Origin: Ancistrus triradiatus
Taxonomy: Eukaryota; Chordata; Actinopteri; Siluriformes; Loricariidae
Direction: 5' to 3'
DNA: 64,000 bases
NCBI GenBank assembly: GCA_025084515.1
Contig: JAJAGP010001651.1
Location: forward strand, 62,001-126,000
Shown: positions 11,009 through 23,545 of the stretch, in pieces
How positions within the stretch are numbered: position 1 is the first letter of the stretch
Layout of the letters: each line of letters opens with the position of its first letter
The notes under the pieces: generated by a model
Databases searched by the model: none
The model's input: only the letters and a program-made list of their open reading frames with translations
What the model was told of the DNA's origin: nothing
Position numbers and translations under genes: made by a program

Positions 11009-13380
11009 TGTCATAAAACCATCTATACTATAGTCAAGTTTCAAAACCAGGTTCGTACATGAATTCCTCATGGGCCATGTGATGTGAAAACAGTTCATTA
11101 TTTATTTAGGTTACTTTCCCACAGCAGTTCTCCACATACACATGGTTTTAATTGGCTTCATAAATATATACACAGTATGTTGCTATGGTCAAATTTAATT
11201 TCCACATACAGTATCCTAGAAGTATTTACTATTACTTTTAATGCTTCAAAAATGTTTGAACAAAACAAAAAATGAAGACATATGATGAAGGAGATCAATC
11301 AATACATGTTATTGAATAGCAATATGCCTGACTGTTTACTGGACTAAATAATGCCAAGAGAATAAAATATTTTCTGGATTGTATAGTATTTCTTATTTTA
11401 TGTCTTTTATATACACTACTGCATTATATTCTATAGTTTTATATTCTTGATTTTATTTTAATCTTCATAATATTGTATTCCCTTTCATTTATTATAGTCT
11501 ATAATTTTATTATATTTTATCAAGTCCAAGGTTAATTTGTTTAATCAAATCATAGCCCTGCGATGTACTGGCATCACATTCAAGACATGCTCACGTCTGC
11601 CCCCTATATAATCTGGGGATAGTTGCTGGAGCTCCTGTGAAAGTGACCAGGAAAAAGCAGGGTGAAATGTAAAAACATTCTACATGCAACTGTCCTAAAA
11701 GTATGGCACTGTCATCTCTGTAACATCTTACACAATAAGTGCTTGCTGAATTGGCATGGTAACCTCAACCCCCTACTGGTTGTGGCTTTAGGATTTTGAT
11801 TTCTAAGTGATTTTTAGAAAATATATACTAATAATAGTAAAAATAAAACGAACAAGGTTAGACAAATTACAATTACACCAGATAGTGGTGTAGGGTTGCA
11901 CTGATTATATATATATATTTATTAATTGGGTAAGTCTTTGTTAAGAAAAACTGAATTGGAAAAAAAATTGTTCACCTCTAAATGAGAAGCACTGCCCATT
12001 TGGCAAGAAAAATGCACAATTTTGGACATATTGGACATATTGTCTACACTATTCTTCACGTTCGATGCCTTGTAATTCCAGTCTTGGTTTGGACTTTCCA
12101 TTGACACATTACTGTAAGTAATTAATTCTACACCTACACCTAAGCCTAACGTTAACCTCAGTAACCTAGAACAAATGTCTCCTCTTTTTCAAGAGAAAGG
12201 AAAATGTGTTTCACGTGGAACATATTGGCAAAGGACAGAACCTCTCAGTGAAAAATGTGTCTATTAAAACAAATGAGCCAATCACTGAGCTGCCCTGTTC
12301 AGGGCCCACTAAACATTTTGCAGAACAGATCAATCAGGCGTTTAATAACATGTTGGTTTTGCATCCAGCTGTGAAAAAAAATTATTTCTCATTATTGTCT
12401 TGGTTGAAGAAAACTATTCCTATTAATTTCATTGTCAGTGAGTTTGAACAATTAAGTTGAATCAGTGCTGGTTAGTGCCTCTGAGATTACCCTAATAAGT
12501 GTTTCTTCTAGTGGTGAATAATCTAGCCAAACAAACCATATTCCTCTATATTACGGCTTCTCTAAAAATAATTGTTATGCTACTGATAAGTTTCCATGTT
12601 TTTCTATTTGAAAGCATTGTTTGTGATAAAAAGTTTTTTTTTTTCTAATGAGGACATAGAGAGTTGATTAAAACAAGGCTGTGCAAGCAGACATTAACTT
12701 AATATATAAGTGCATCTTTCTTACTACAAGCATTTTATTAATGTACACAATAAGTGGCCCCAATAATACCGTAGAAGAATAGTCCAATCCTCAATTTCTC
12801 AAGTTAATGAGACTGCACCAACGAATAACATGTGTGATGAACAGTGAAATAGAATAACAAACAAAACCTCTAACCTGCAAGAGGTTTGGGGAAGAAAAGA
12901 GAGTGAACAATTCTTTGAAAATGCTGAATGCTGCAGTTTCAGGAGTTTAGGTGAGGTGGGGAGAATTTCAGCCCACTAATGAGTTTCCAGAGTGAGTGGC
13001 TGGGGATTGCTGAACAGTTCTCCAAGGTACAGGGACATGCTGACACACTTTCTTTTCCATTTCATATCAGATTTCCCCATCAAAATTTGGGTATTTTGGT
13101 ACCTGGAGGAACCTGGTGGAATGAATGATTTAGTTTAGGGTTAATAGACTTATAAACAATTAGACTTATATTCTTAGGTGTTGTGGTCGATATTTTACTG
13201 TGTGACCTCACTACAAAGTGGTTGAAGCATTTCCATTATATACCTACTGTCACAAAGTGGCTGGTTTGTACCCAGGAAGAGAGTGGTACTGGCCCTGCCC
13301 TCTGGGAAGGCTACAGGTCAATCCAGCATATATGGGAGTCCCAGACAACAAGGAATGTCTCATGATTACTTAATATGCAT
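11009..13380. other. AT-rich DNA without a recognised gene
   Basis: There are several short frames, the longest being 84 codons at 12206-12460. None shows a family motif, and codon-like constraint cannot be judged from one sequence. The latter half contains unique-looking sequence and no repeat that I recognise. Confidence 0.45.
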
Positions 13381-13476
13381 TTTATATTATATATAAAGTA
13401 AAGGATTTTGAGTACAGTCATACTGACCATTTTCGCAATTTGCTCGGCTGGGAGCGCTTGCTATAGTATGTATGTG

Positions 13477-13654
<178 letters not shown>

Positions 13655-13661
13655 TACACAC

Positions 13662-13752
13662 AGTGGAGTAAAAAAGTATTTAGTCAGAAACTGATTGTGC
13701 AGGTTCTGCTACTTAGAAAGATGAGAGAGGTCTGTCATTTCCATTTCAATGT
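13662..13752 (+). mobile_element. Family A Tc1 terminal-repeat fragment
   Basis: It starts cagtggagtaaaaaagtatt and continues through gagagaggtctgtcattt, matching the first 90 bases of the family A terminal repeat. It ends where the shared flank at 13756-13877 begins. Confidence 0.8.
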
Positions 13753-13755
13753 TTC

Positions 13756-13877
13756 ACTGTTTCTTAGCTTAAGATTGTAAAGCTTACAATCTTCAATAGT
13801 TAATAAAGAAAATTACATAAAGAGATCAGGATCAACCTACACATTACACTATTCACTTCCACATCCCGTAGGCTGTG
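13756..13877 (+). repeat. Flank shared with 21204-21333 (inverted)
   Basis: The unit contains a short perfect inverted repeat, agattgtaa/ttacaatct, and ends in cccgtaggctgtg directly against the Tc1 start. The same sequence, reverse-complemented, adjoins the Tc1 end at 21203. In both places the base pair beside the element is TG/CA instead of the expected TA. Confidence 0.75.
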
Positions 13878-14817
13878 CAGTGGGGCAAAAAAGTATTTAG
13901 TCAGCCACTGATTGTGCAGGTTCTCCTACTTAGAAAGGTGAGAGAGGTCTGTAATTTTCATCATAGGTACACTTCAACTATGAGAGACAAAATGAGAAAA
14001 AAAATCCAGTAAATCACATTGCAGGACTTTTTAAAAATGTATTGTAAATCATGGTGGAAAATAAGTATTTGGTCACCCACAAAGAAGCAAGATTTCTGGC
14101 TTTCACAGACCTACTGTGAAGCATGGGGGTGGAAACATCATGCTCTGGGGATGTTTTCTGCACAGGGGACAGGACGACTGATCCGTGTTAAGGGAAGAAT
14201 GAACAAGGCCATGTATCGTGAGATTGTAAGCCAAAACCTCCTTCCATCAGTGAGAGCATTGAAGATGGAACATGGCTGGGTCTTCCAGCATGACAATGAT
14301 CCCAAACACACTGCTCGGGCAACGAAGGACTGGCTCTGTAAAAAGCATTTCAAGGTCCAGGAGTGGCCTAGCCAGTCTCCAGACCTCAACCCCATAGAAA
14401 ATTTGTGGAGGGAGTTGAAAGTCCATGTTGCCCCAAAACATCACTGCTCTAGAGGAGATCTGCATGGAGGAATGGGCCAAAATACCAGCTACAGTGTGTG
14501 CCAACCTGGTGAAGACTTACAGGAAACGTTTGACCTCTCTCATTGCCAACAATGGTTATGTTACAAAGTATTGAGTTGAACTTTTGTTGTATTGACCGAT
14601 ACTTACCTTATGTTTCCACCATTATTTACACTTAAACATTCTTTAAAAAAATCCTACAATGTGATTTCCTGGGATGTTTTTTTCTCATTTTGGGTCTCTC
14701 ATAGTTGAGTGTAACCTATATGAAAATTTACCGACCTCTGTCATCTTTCTAGTTAGGAGAACATTGCACACCCGATCCTTGGCTGCCTCCGCTCCTTTTT
14801 TTTGCCCCCCTGTTTGG
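13878..14817 (+). mobile_element. Family A Tc1, internally deleted copy
   Basis: The left terminal repeat starts cagtggggcaaaaaagtatt. The right one is degenerate and ends near tttttttgcccccctg at about 14817. The interior jumps from ggtcacccacaaa straight into the C-terminal half of the transposase, so roughly the N-terminal half is gone. The length is about 940 bp. Confidence 0.85.
14070..14579 (+). pseudogene. Tc1-like transposase, C-terminal half (family A)
   Basis: One open frame covers the second half of the catalytic domain. It contains FSAQGTGRLIRVKGRMN, then VFQHDNDPKHTARATKDWL with the second aspartate, and SQSPDLNPIENLWRELK with the glutamate. After LKVHVAPKHHCSRGDLHGG the frame has shifted, since the family usually reads AAPKNITALEEICMEE-like sequence. 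The DNA-binding domain and first aspartate are absent. It may still be titrated by active transposase through its ends, but it cannot encode an enzyme. Confidence 0.88.
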
Positions 14818-14832
14818 TGGTGTGTAATATGT

Positions 14833-14833
14833 A

Positions 14834-14878
<45 letters not shown>

Positions 14879-15460
14879 TAATATATAGTATTAGATATAC
14901 ACACATATATAACCCACACACACACCCCACACACACACACATATATATATATATATAAATATAATCTCTCACACATATATACACACACCACACCACACAC
15001 ACACACACACATTATAAATTAATATATATATATACATACGTATCTACACACACACACTTTTTATATTTTAACTTTAATATATCTATATGATATATATCTA
15101 TATATATATCTATATCTCTCTCATCTCTCTCTCTATATCTCTATTCTCCCCCCCATCTCTATTCGCCCCCCCCACACCCCCTTCTCTCTCCCCCTCCTCT
15201 CTCGTCTCTCTCTCTATATATATATATATACATACATAATACACACACACATATATATATATTCTTTTTGTGTTTATATATATATATATTATACACACAC
15301 AACACACACACACACACTTTATGTAATATAATATATATATATATATATATATAATATCTAAATAATATATAAATATATCTATATGGTACACACCCCGTCC
15401 ACCCCACACACCCACACACCCACACACACACACAGCACACACCACTCCACATTTCATACG
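14833..15460. repeat. Low-complexity block (CA, TA, TC tracts)
   Basis: About 630 bp of alternating CA, TA and CT tracts with small interruptions. The frames on both strands (for example 15110-15535 minus) are made of Ile/Tyr, Val/Cys and Glu/Arg dipeptides and are not genes. Confidence 0.95.
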
Positions 15461-15484
15461 ACACACCTTTGGTGGCTTTCTACA

Positions 15485-16200
15485 ACTTTTTTCCGCTGCA
15501 GACAGTAATGACCCAAGATATTTTCTCTGGTGCAAGTTATTTCATTGTTAAATAAACATACATTCCTGCCTTTAGGCCTGCAACCAAAACAGTTGACATG
15601 GAGGCAAGTTATGGCTAGTAATTGGGTAATTAAGTAAAAAAATGAAATAATGATGTGAATTCAAACAAGTGAAGTAAACAGGTGATTATAATCATACTTT
15701 GCTACAAAAACAGTATCCACAAAAGGTTGAGTCTTTGAGGAGCAAAGGTGGGCAGATGAACTCAAGTTTATCACAAAATGTGTGAGAAAGAAAGATTGGA
15801 AGGGATTTACATATTTTTCCCTCTACAAGGCATAATATCATTAAACGATTCAAGGAATCTCAAAGAATTTCAGTGTACAAAGGGCAAAAGCGCAAGCCTA
15901 AACTGAACACCCGAGATCTCTGATCCCTCAGACGCCACTGCATCAAGAACTGCCATTCATCAATAGCTGATAAAACCACATGGGCAAGGGATTACTTTAT
16001 CAAACCTCTATCAAGCACTACAATACAGAGTTACATTCACAAATGCCACTTAAACCTTTACTGTAGAGAAAACAAGCCTTAGGTTAACCATGTCCTGAAA
16101 CGGTGTCAAGTTCTCTGGGCTTGGAGACATCGGGAATGGACCAGTACAACCTTGTATTATGCTCAGATCAAGCAGTATTCCAGAAACGTGAGCAAAATAT
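15485..16200 (+). mobile_element. Mariner/Tc1-like element fragment, family C
   Basis: It begins inside the left end (gcagacagtaatgacccaag) and runs through the N-terminal and middle transposase region. Recognisable blocks are gctgagtctttgag-like sequence, tctccctctaca-like sequence and cctcagacgccactgcatcaag, which would encode an LRRHCIKN-type segment. It stops before the catalytic motifs at about 16200. Several frameshifts break the frame. It matches the 4530-5420 and 55767-56165 remnants. Confidence 0.75.
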
Positions 16201-16516
16201 GTAAATATATATTAAGTAAACACCTTGTGCACTTCTGCCACCTCTGCTTAGGATATTCTTTAACAAAGTTAGGCGGTACTGTTGCTATTGTATAAGCAAT
16301 AGAAGCACTCCAGGTTGTTATTGGAGATAATCAGCTCCTCTGTGGTTAACGATCACACCACACAGGCATTAATTGTTTTCCTATAACACAGCTTTGTAAT
16401 GCTTCACTCTTTACCTATTTGACATATCACCAACCATTCTGGGTGAGAATTCCATTAGAAATACACACTCCATTTTTTTACCTGGAGTATGAACATGAGA
16501 ACTTATGGCACAATGG

Positions 16517-16518
<2 letters not shown>

Positions 16519-16552
<34 letters not shown>
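16519..16552. repeat. CA microsatellite
   Basis: About 15 CA units, followed by a short CA/GA-interrupted end. Confidence 0.95.
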
Positions 16553-16554
<2 letters not shown>

Positions 16555-16689
16555 AGACGTTCTCTAAACTGTTAATCCATACCTGTTATTTTATTTCAAT
16601 GATAATGTTTTTAAATATATTCTCTCTATTTAAACTTTTACTATGAATTAATTAGATAATTTAGTTCATTCTTACATTTATCATCTAAG

Positions 16690-16903
16690 CCACCCAAGGA
16701 GGTTGAGTCCCTTTTTGAGTCTTGGTTCTCCCAAGGTTTTTTCCTTATAATGTTTAGGGAGTTTTTCCTTGCCACTGTTGCCCTAGGCTTGCTCAAATTT
16801 GGGATTGGTCTTATAAATTAGAAGATCATCTAAAACTGTAAAGCTTATTGAGACATTGCTCTATTGTAAAGTGCTATAGAAATAAAGCTGTCTTGATTTA
16901 AAT
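16690..16903 (-). repeat. R1 short dispersed repeat
   Basis: Reverse orientation relative to 9375. It contains gagtcttggttctcccaagg, then ccttgccactgttgcccta and aaagtgctatagaaataaag at the far end. It is one of the more complete copies. Confidence 0.8.
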
Positions 16904-17731
16904 ACGCTGTCTGAGTTGATTATAATGCAGTACATTTGAGATGGTAGCATTTGTGGTCAGGAACCATTTGTAGCCATTATGTAGACCTCAAATTATTGAA
17001 TACTTGGAACAAGAATAATTTCCATTACTAAAAATTGTTCTTTGGCACGTAGAGAAACAGACCAAGGCTCAAAATATAAATGGGAGGAAGAAAAACAAGG
17101 AGACAAGGGAACAGAGTATTCTTGGAAAATAACATCCTGCTGGGAAAATGTACCTGTAGACTCCTTACCAGTTACTGCAGTCCATTTTCCGAGGGGAGAG
17201 AGAGAGAGATGGTGTACGCGAGTGTACTAGTCTATCCGTTCATATGGGCTTCTCTAAGCCCTTCCATTAGCACTCTCAAAGGTAAAAGCCATAATATTTG
17301 AAAGCCTTGCACTGAATTCCTTCCGGAGTTAACTCGACCCAGCATTGCAAGCATTAAAAGCTACATTATCAATCATACATAATTTACTCTTAATAAAACA
17401 TGGTTCCATTTATGAGGCTAAATCTTAATGAGCGCTAACAGAGCAGAAAAGTGATTCATCAGGCTTTGTGTGTTGCCAGTGAAGGACAGCATACAAAACA
17501 AGCAGAGAGCAGCCAGAGGATACAAGATGTAGACCGTAACAAGCTAACTCACACTGTTCACTTAATGACTCTTTTTTTAATATACATTAATTCACTGTCT
17601 GCATATTAGGACTATACTGGAAACACTGGTAGTTCACTGCAGTGTAGAGCCAAGCTTATACATAATACATTACAAAGGCTTCATGACTTGTAATTAACAA
17701 ATCTGTGACTGCATAAAACATTTTCGTTATT
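16904..17731. other. DNA without a recognised gene
   Basis: No repeat family or coding motif was recognised. The two overlapping frames at 17042-17301 have no known domain. Confidence 0.45.
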
Positions 17732-17930
17732 TCATTCATTCATTTTCATACCTGCTTAATCCAGTTCAGGGTCGCAGAGAGCTGGGGCCTAACCGGCAGC
17801 CCCAAATCACATGTCAGAACGAACCCTAGGCAAGACACCAAGCACATGCATGCGCACAGATTCACTCACTCACGCTTGGCAACTTTAGATACATCAACTG
17901 ACCTAACGCATGTGTTTGGACCCATGGAGA
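17732..17930 (-). repeat. DANA-like SINE, partial
   Basis: It begins at the 3' tail (attcattcattttcatacctg) and has the body block cctgcttaatccag, agggtcgcagag and the ctaggcaagacacc region. The tRNA-like head is not recognisable. Confidence 0.65.
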
Positions 17931-20348
17931 CCCCATCTCACAACGTGTCCTGTACTGCTGCTAACGTCTTGGTGCCAGATACCACAGGACACCTTCAGAC
18001 GTTTTGTGGAGTCCATGCCCTGAGGGATCATAGCACAAGGGGGACCTATACAATATCAGGCAGATAGTTTTAATGAAATGGATGATCAGTCCATCCGAGC
18101 CACAGAAGTCTGTCAGTCACTCAATAGTCCACTACCTTAACGGCCCTGTGCTCACTTGCTTGTTAGCTCATGTTTGGACTAGAGACTGTTTTAACTAGGG
18201 TGATGTGTTTAGAGACTTTATGTGTGAGTTATTCCTGGTCGTGTGGATGACATTCCGCTGCTTATTCGTAACAAGCTGCAAATGGGGTCAGTAAGTGCAT
18301 GTGCCTGTCCTATTGTAAATAGTACTCTTTTGTTTGTCCCACACTACTTGTATATTCTATCTTACCTATAACTATATAAACTGGTTCACATTCTCATTTC
18401 CTGTATTGTTCCTAATACTGTCTGTCAATGCATTTTTAGCTTCCATCAAACAAACGTATCAGGTCCATCATGCCATACTTTGGTAGGTTTATAAGAGTAC
18501 ACTATTTTCTAAAGTGATTGTGAATTTCCATTAACAGAATGCAGCACAGCTAGCAAAAGCTTACCAGCATAACCAGTAAGAGCACTAGCCAGCATAAACC
18601 AACTTGGACCAGCATTGCATGCTAACAAACAGCATAACAGTGTCTAAAACACTGAATGTTTATGCTAAAATGCAGGTTTCCTTCTATACATCTGAGGTTC
18701 TTTAATTGACTGTGCATTACTGGAGCTAAATAATGCTAATCATACATGTAACCTTAACCACTTAACCTAAAGCAAGTCTATTTACTCTTTTAATTAAAGC
18801 TTTAGGTTTTGTTAAACAGTTCTGAGTAGCAGCAAGACGTCCTTCCATTACTACATTTGTAGGTATTGCTACAGGTGGATGTACATTTGTCCTTCATAAA
18901 GATAAAAATATATCCACACACACCAACTGCATTCAGTTGACTCATTCTCATTCTTTTAAATCCACTGGAATGGTATCACCCCATATCTAATTAGGTTAAT
19001 ATCACAGTTATTGCTGAGTATTCAATCAGGGTTCTATTTAACTTGCCCTATTTAGCCAGGTGTGCTGATATCTGATCTTTACAAAGGATAAGCTGAAATG
19101 AAGAAATCATTTTTAGACCATCAAGATTATTTCAGAAGCCTTCATTAAAAGTCTTTGCTGTTTAAAAAAAATCATTCCGTTCCCCGTCGAAAAATCTACC
19201 ATCTTCCATCAGTAAATATGACAATGTTGACATAGTTTAATACGTGAAGGCTTGATAAATATCAGAGCCTAGCAAGGGAGACGAGGGAAAAAAAAGACCA
19301 AAATTGGAAGGGAAACTAAAATAATGTAGTATGACGTAGGTCATCTGAGAGAACATGATAACTGACAGAATTTCCAGATCTCATTAATTAATATGTAAGC
19401 AATAGTTTGTGTGGTTGCAGAACATTACAGCAAACACATTGCTGCAACATTACATTACTTACTTGGTGAACCATGATGGGCTCCTCGTACTCAGTAGTGT
19501 ATGTGTGTGTGTTCTGCCACATATTCATAGTCATAATTGTCTGCAATGCTGCACTAATGTGTTTTTTTGGTGGAATAATAGATGGAGCAGATAGACAAAA
19601 ACATGTTTGTGTTCACGTGGTTTCACAACAGGACTGGAAATTAACACGTTCCAGAGAATTAGTGAATTGTTTACTATTTTTCCATTGTATATGGTTGGCT
19701 TCATGGATGTGTGTGTGGAGTGGGTGAATAAATAGATACAAGTTAGAAAAACAGCATATGTACCACAGTGCCAACCTTTACACTACTATGTTGTGTATTT
19801 GTATATTCCGTTACACCCATACATGAATCACACATGCAGTATGTAGTAGATTGTATTGTGTAAATGCACACACATCGCCATGCCTTAGGGAAACATGTTA
19901 CGTGCAGCGGGGGAGGTGATGGGGTGATGGAGACACTTTTTCTGCAAACTGCTCTCAGTGGCTGCACAAATTGAGCCTGACACTGTCGAGGGCTCAACTT
20001 GGCTGATACAAAGTAGCTCTGACTGGTTCCACAATCAGGATGCACAATGAAAGATTTAAAAGCCTTGTACCTTTGTAAGGTTTATTTAGTAGCTGCATTT
20101 AAAATTCTACAGCACCATGTCTGGCTTTTTAGACACCTAATGAAAATCAGGCTGGGTTGAGGAGTTCATCTAAGTGACACTGTTGAACCGGGGGAGAGAA
20201 AACGGAGAAAGAGGACATGGATCATTTTTTAACACGTTTTAACTGAAAACACTTTCATCTCTCAAACTGTGATGATATTACAACTATTTGGACAAATACG
20301 TGCCCAAAATTTTCTGTTCCAGACCACTTGTTTTTCTTAATGTATATA
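17931..20348. other. Largely unique DNA without a recognised gene
   Basis: About 2.4 kb with only short chance frames. A small imperfect cluster of accagcat motifs (about 18560-18630, an aaccag/agcat tandem) was noticed. Nothing here supports a gene. Confidence 0.45.
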
Positions 20349-21203
20349 CAGTGGGGTAAAAAAGTATTTAGTCAGCCATTGATTGTGCACGTTCTCCTAC
20401 TTAGAAAGATGAGAGAGGTCTGTAATTTTCATCATAGGTACACTTCAACTATGAGAGACAAAATGAGGAAATTAAATCCAGGAAATCACATTGTAGGATT
20501 TTCAAAGAATTTAATTGTAAATCATGGTGGTTTGTTGGCAATGACAGAGGTCAAATGTTTCCTGTAAGTCTTCACCAGGTTGGCACACACTGTAGCTGGT
20601 ATTTTGGCCCATTCCTCCATGCAGATCTCCTCTAGAGCAGTGATGTTTTGGGGCAACACGGACTTTCAACTCCCTCCACAAATTTTCTATGGGGTTGAGG
20701 TCTGGAGACTGGCTAGGCCACTCCAGGGCCTTGAAATGCTTTTTATGGAGCCACTCCTTCATTGCCTGAGCGGTGTGTTTGGGATCATTGTCATGCTGGA
20801 AGACCCAGCCATGTTCCATCTTCAATGCTCTCACTGATGGAAGGAGGTTTTGGCTTAAAATCTGGCGATACATGGCCCCGTTCATTCTTCCCTTAACACG
20901 GATCAGTTGTCCTGTCCCCTTTGCAGAAAACAGCCTTATAGCAAGATGTTTCCACCCCCATGCTTCCCAGTAGGTATGGCGCAACTCCAACCCTTTTTTG
21001 TAGGTGACCAAATACTTATTTTCCTCCATGATTTACAATTAAATTCTTAAAAAATTCTACAATGTGATTTCCTCATTTTTTTTTCTCATTTCGTCTCTCA
21101 TAGTTGAAGTGTACCTATGATGAAAATTACAGACCTCTCTCATTTTTCTAAGTAGGAGAACTTGCACAAACAGTGGCTGACTAAATACTTTTTTGCCCCA
21201 CTG
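20349..21203 (-). mobile_element. Family A Tc1, internally deleted copy (inverted)
   Basis: The left end cagtggggtaaaaaag is preceded by TA at 20347-20348. The right end ttttgccccactg is followed by CA instead of TA. As at 13878, the interior lacks the N-terminal transposase half, joining ggtcacctacaaaaaag to the middle of the gene. The length is 855 bp. Confidence 0.9.
20511..21029 (-). pseudogene. Tc1-like transposase, C-terminal half (family A)
   Basis: This single 172-codon frame starts in the fused terminal region and reads into LELRHTYWEAWGWKH. It then continues through FSAKGTGQLIRVKGRMN, VFQHDNDPKHTAQAMKEWL with the second aspartate, and SQSPDLNPIENLWRELK with the glutamate. The first aspartate and the whole DNA-binding domain are deleted. 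The C-terminal tail is frameshifted (PKHHCSRGDLHGG), as in the 14-kb copy, which suggests both descend from one already broken copy. Confidence 0.9.
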
Positions 21204-21333
21204 CACAGCCTACGGGATGTGGAAGTGAATATTGTAATGTGTAGGTTGGTCCTGATCTGTTTATGTAATTTTCTTTATTAACTATTGAAGATTGTAGGCT
21301 TTACAATCTTAAGCTAAGAAATAGTGAAACATT
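21204..21333 (-). repeat. Flank shared with 13756-13877
   Basis: Reverse complement of the 13.8-kb flank, starting cacagcctacgggatgtgg and ending around gtgaaacattgaa. It carries the same short inverted repeat (agattgta...tacaatct). Confidence 0.75.
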
Positions 21334-22349
21334 GAAAAGAAGATGTGTAAGAAAAGGTGAAAATTAGAGTGGCACAGAGTTGCTCAAAAAGAAAATATTA
21401 GTAAATTGAAACTTTGAAAAGTGTAGAACTAATGAGCAAGGAATTAAGTTTACACTAAAGAAAACTGAAAATGTAAAAGAAAAGAAAAATATAATTAAAA
21501 AATAAAGCAAAAATGAAGTTATGGTTATTAAAGGAGCTCAGTTAACATCAAATTGCATCCATTTGAGCATGGGCGGTCAATAATGATCCCAATCTGAGTT
21601 TGTTGTGAAATTTTGAGTTTCAGTTTCCACTAGCTTTTCATGCCTCTACTAAGAATACCTTAATACTTTATACTTATACTTTATAGATATTATTATATAA
21701 AGCTAACTAAAAATATTAGGGATCACTACAGAGGCAGGACATAGTATATTAGACAAAATGTTCCTGTCACATATGCTCCTTTTTCATGAATTGTAATAAA
21801 TAATCAGGAATATGTAGGACTATGTAGAAACCAAATGCTAATTACTCTCAGTCTTAATGATAATATACATATATAAAAAAACACATGGTGGACTGCACAC
21901 CTAGTACATGTCTTTAATCTTTAATTCTGACAGTTAAAGCTAATGAACATCACAGAGGATCTTGAAAGTCTTCATAGAGGCCTACAGACTGCATTTGTAA
22001 ACTGTGTACGTCAGCAAGCATTCCACAGATGTTCTACACAGATCACAAACAACCACCCTGAATCAGCGTCCTCCTCTGCCATCATTACCACCCAGAAACA
22101 CCTTGCATCAGCATCTGTGATGTCTTTTTGACTTCCACAGCCCTGCAGCCAACTGCAGTATAAACTGGGACAGAGGGCCATATGTATGTAAGGTGTGTAA
22201 GCATAAAAATAATGCTGAGAAAATGTCTGCATATGTAAACTGATATTTATAAATGTGAAAGCTAAAAAGGGAAATCTTTTAACGTGGCTATTTTTCTACA
22301 TATTCTGGAGGTGGGGTACTCAGTTTGGGCAGATTTAATTGTAAGTAAA
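21334..22349. other. AT-rich DNA without a recognised gene
   Basis: The frames at 21943-22131 (+) and 22011-22232 (-) overlap and have no motif. Nothing else was recognised. Confidence 0.45.
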
Positions 22350-22516
22350 AACATTTACAGCATTTAGCAGACGCCCTTATCCAGAGCGACTTACAAGTGA
22401 TACAGTCTTACAATCCAAGCAATTGTGGGTTAAGGGTCTTGCTCAAGGACCCAACTGTGGCAGCTTGGCAGAGGTGGGATTTGAACCCTGGACCTTAACC
22501 GCTAGGCTACCACAGC
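22350..22516 (-). repeat. tRNA-derived SINE with L2-type tail
   Basis: The L2-like end catttagcagacgccc and ccagagcgacttac are followed by the conserved gggttaagggtcttgctc core. The head contains gatttgaaccctgg (inverse of the B box) and cgctaggctac (inverse of the A box). Confidence 0.85.
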
Positions 22517-23192
22517 CCCACTCTCTAAAAACTCTATGTTCGAATACGTTCTGTTTTTTAGAATGTTTATGGTAAAAAGAGTATACTTCATTTTATTATA
22601 TTCCTCACTTGAACAACTCAGACATCAAACAGTCTGTTAAATTTTTTTTGCCCCAATTCAGACTTCAAACATGGGCACCCTAAATAAAACTAAACAAAAA
22701 AATAAAACACGGAATGGTGCAATATTCCAAAGACAATTCACATAATCCAGGGTGCACAGCTACAATATGCCAATTGCCACAGGCATATTATAGGCATAGG
22801 CATATTATCTATATAGGGCTTCAGTCTTTGCACCTCTGTCCCAGTGATAAGACATGCCAAAACTGCATTCACATCAATGGCTATAAAGTTTAATTTATGT
22901 CATGTCTTTATATTGCACTTATTTCATGTATTTATTGATTGTTATTATTGTATTACATTCCTGTGCTATGTTCATGCTTTTAATCATTAACTACATGCGA
23001 ATATAGGTGCAAAAAAACAATCATTTGTGGGTCGGGAACAGATTAGTCATATTTACATTACTTCTTTTGGGGAAATTTGATTCCAACTTTGAACAAATCG
23101 GAGTTCAAATGGCCTTTTGGATCCAATTAATTTGAATTCTGAGGTTCCACTGTAATGGGTGTAATCCCACGTGGAATTTACATGATTGTGTA
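22517..23192. other. DNA without a recognised gene
   Basis: No family was recognised. A short aggcatatta duplication occurs at about 22780-22807. Confidence 0.4.
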
Positions 23193-23545
23193 CAGTGGTG
23201 CTTGAAAGTTTGTGAAGTCTTTAGAATTTGCTATACTTCTGCATACATATCACCTAAACATCATTAGATTTCCAAGTCAAGTCAAATTTATTTATATAGC
23301 ACTTTTTACTATGAAGCATTGTCTCAAACCAGCCTTACAAAGATTTAGGTCCAAAGCCCTAGCTGAGCAAGCCTAGAGTGATGGTGGCAAGGGAAAACTT
23401 CAAATGTTATAAAGAAGAAACCTTAGAAGGACCAAGACACAAAACTGGCCCAAGATTTTCACAAGTCCTAAAAGTAGATTAAGTGAATCCAACTGAACAA
23501 ATTTAAAAAATATTTCTTTTTTATTTATTGAGTAAAATTACTGCT
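23193..23545 (+). mobile_element. Family B Tc1 terminal-repeat fragment, split by R1
   Basis: It starts cagtggtgcttgaaagtttg after TA and continues through ttctgcatacatatcacc. After an R1 insertion it resumes with ttcacaagtcctaaaagtag and fades at about 23545. No transposase remains. Confidence 0.8.
23277..23451 (+). repeat. R1 short dispersed repeat inserted in Tc1 end
   Basis: It starts caagtcaagtcaaatttatt and ends near accaagacacaaaactggcc. The sequence agattt lies on both sides of the insertion and may be its target duplication. Confidence 0.75.

Noticed and set aside
12206..12460. 84-codon frame as a small gene
   Set aside because: No homology was recognised and there is no supporting promoter or splice structure.
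15110..15535. 141-codon minus-strand frame
   Set aside because: It lies in a CT/CA/TA low-complexity tract with no domain-like composition.
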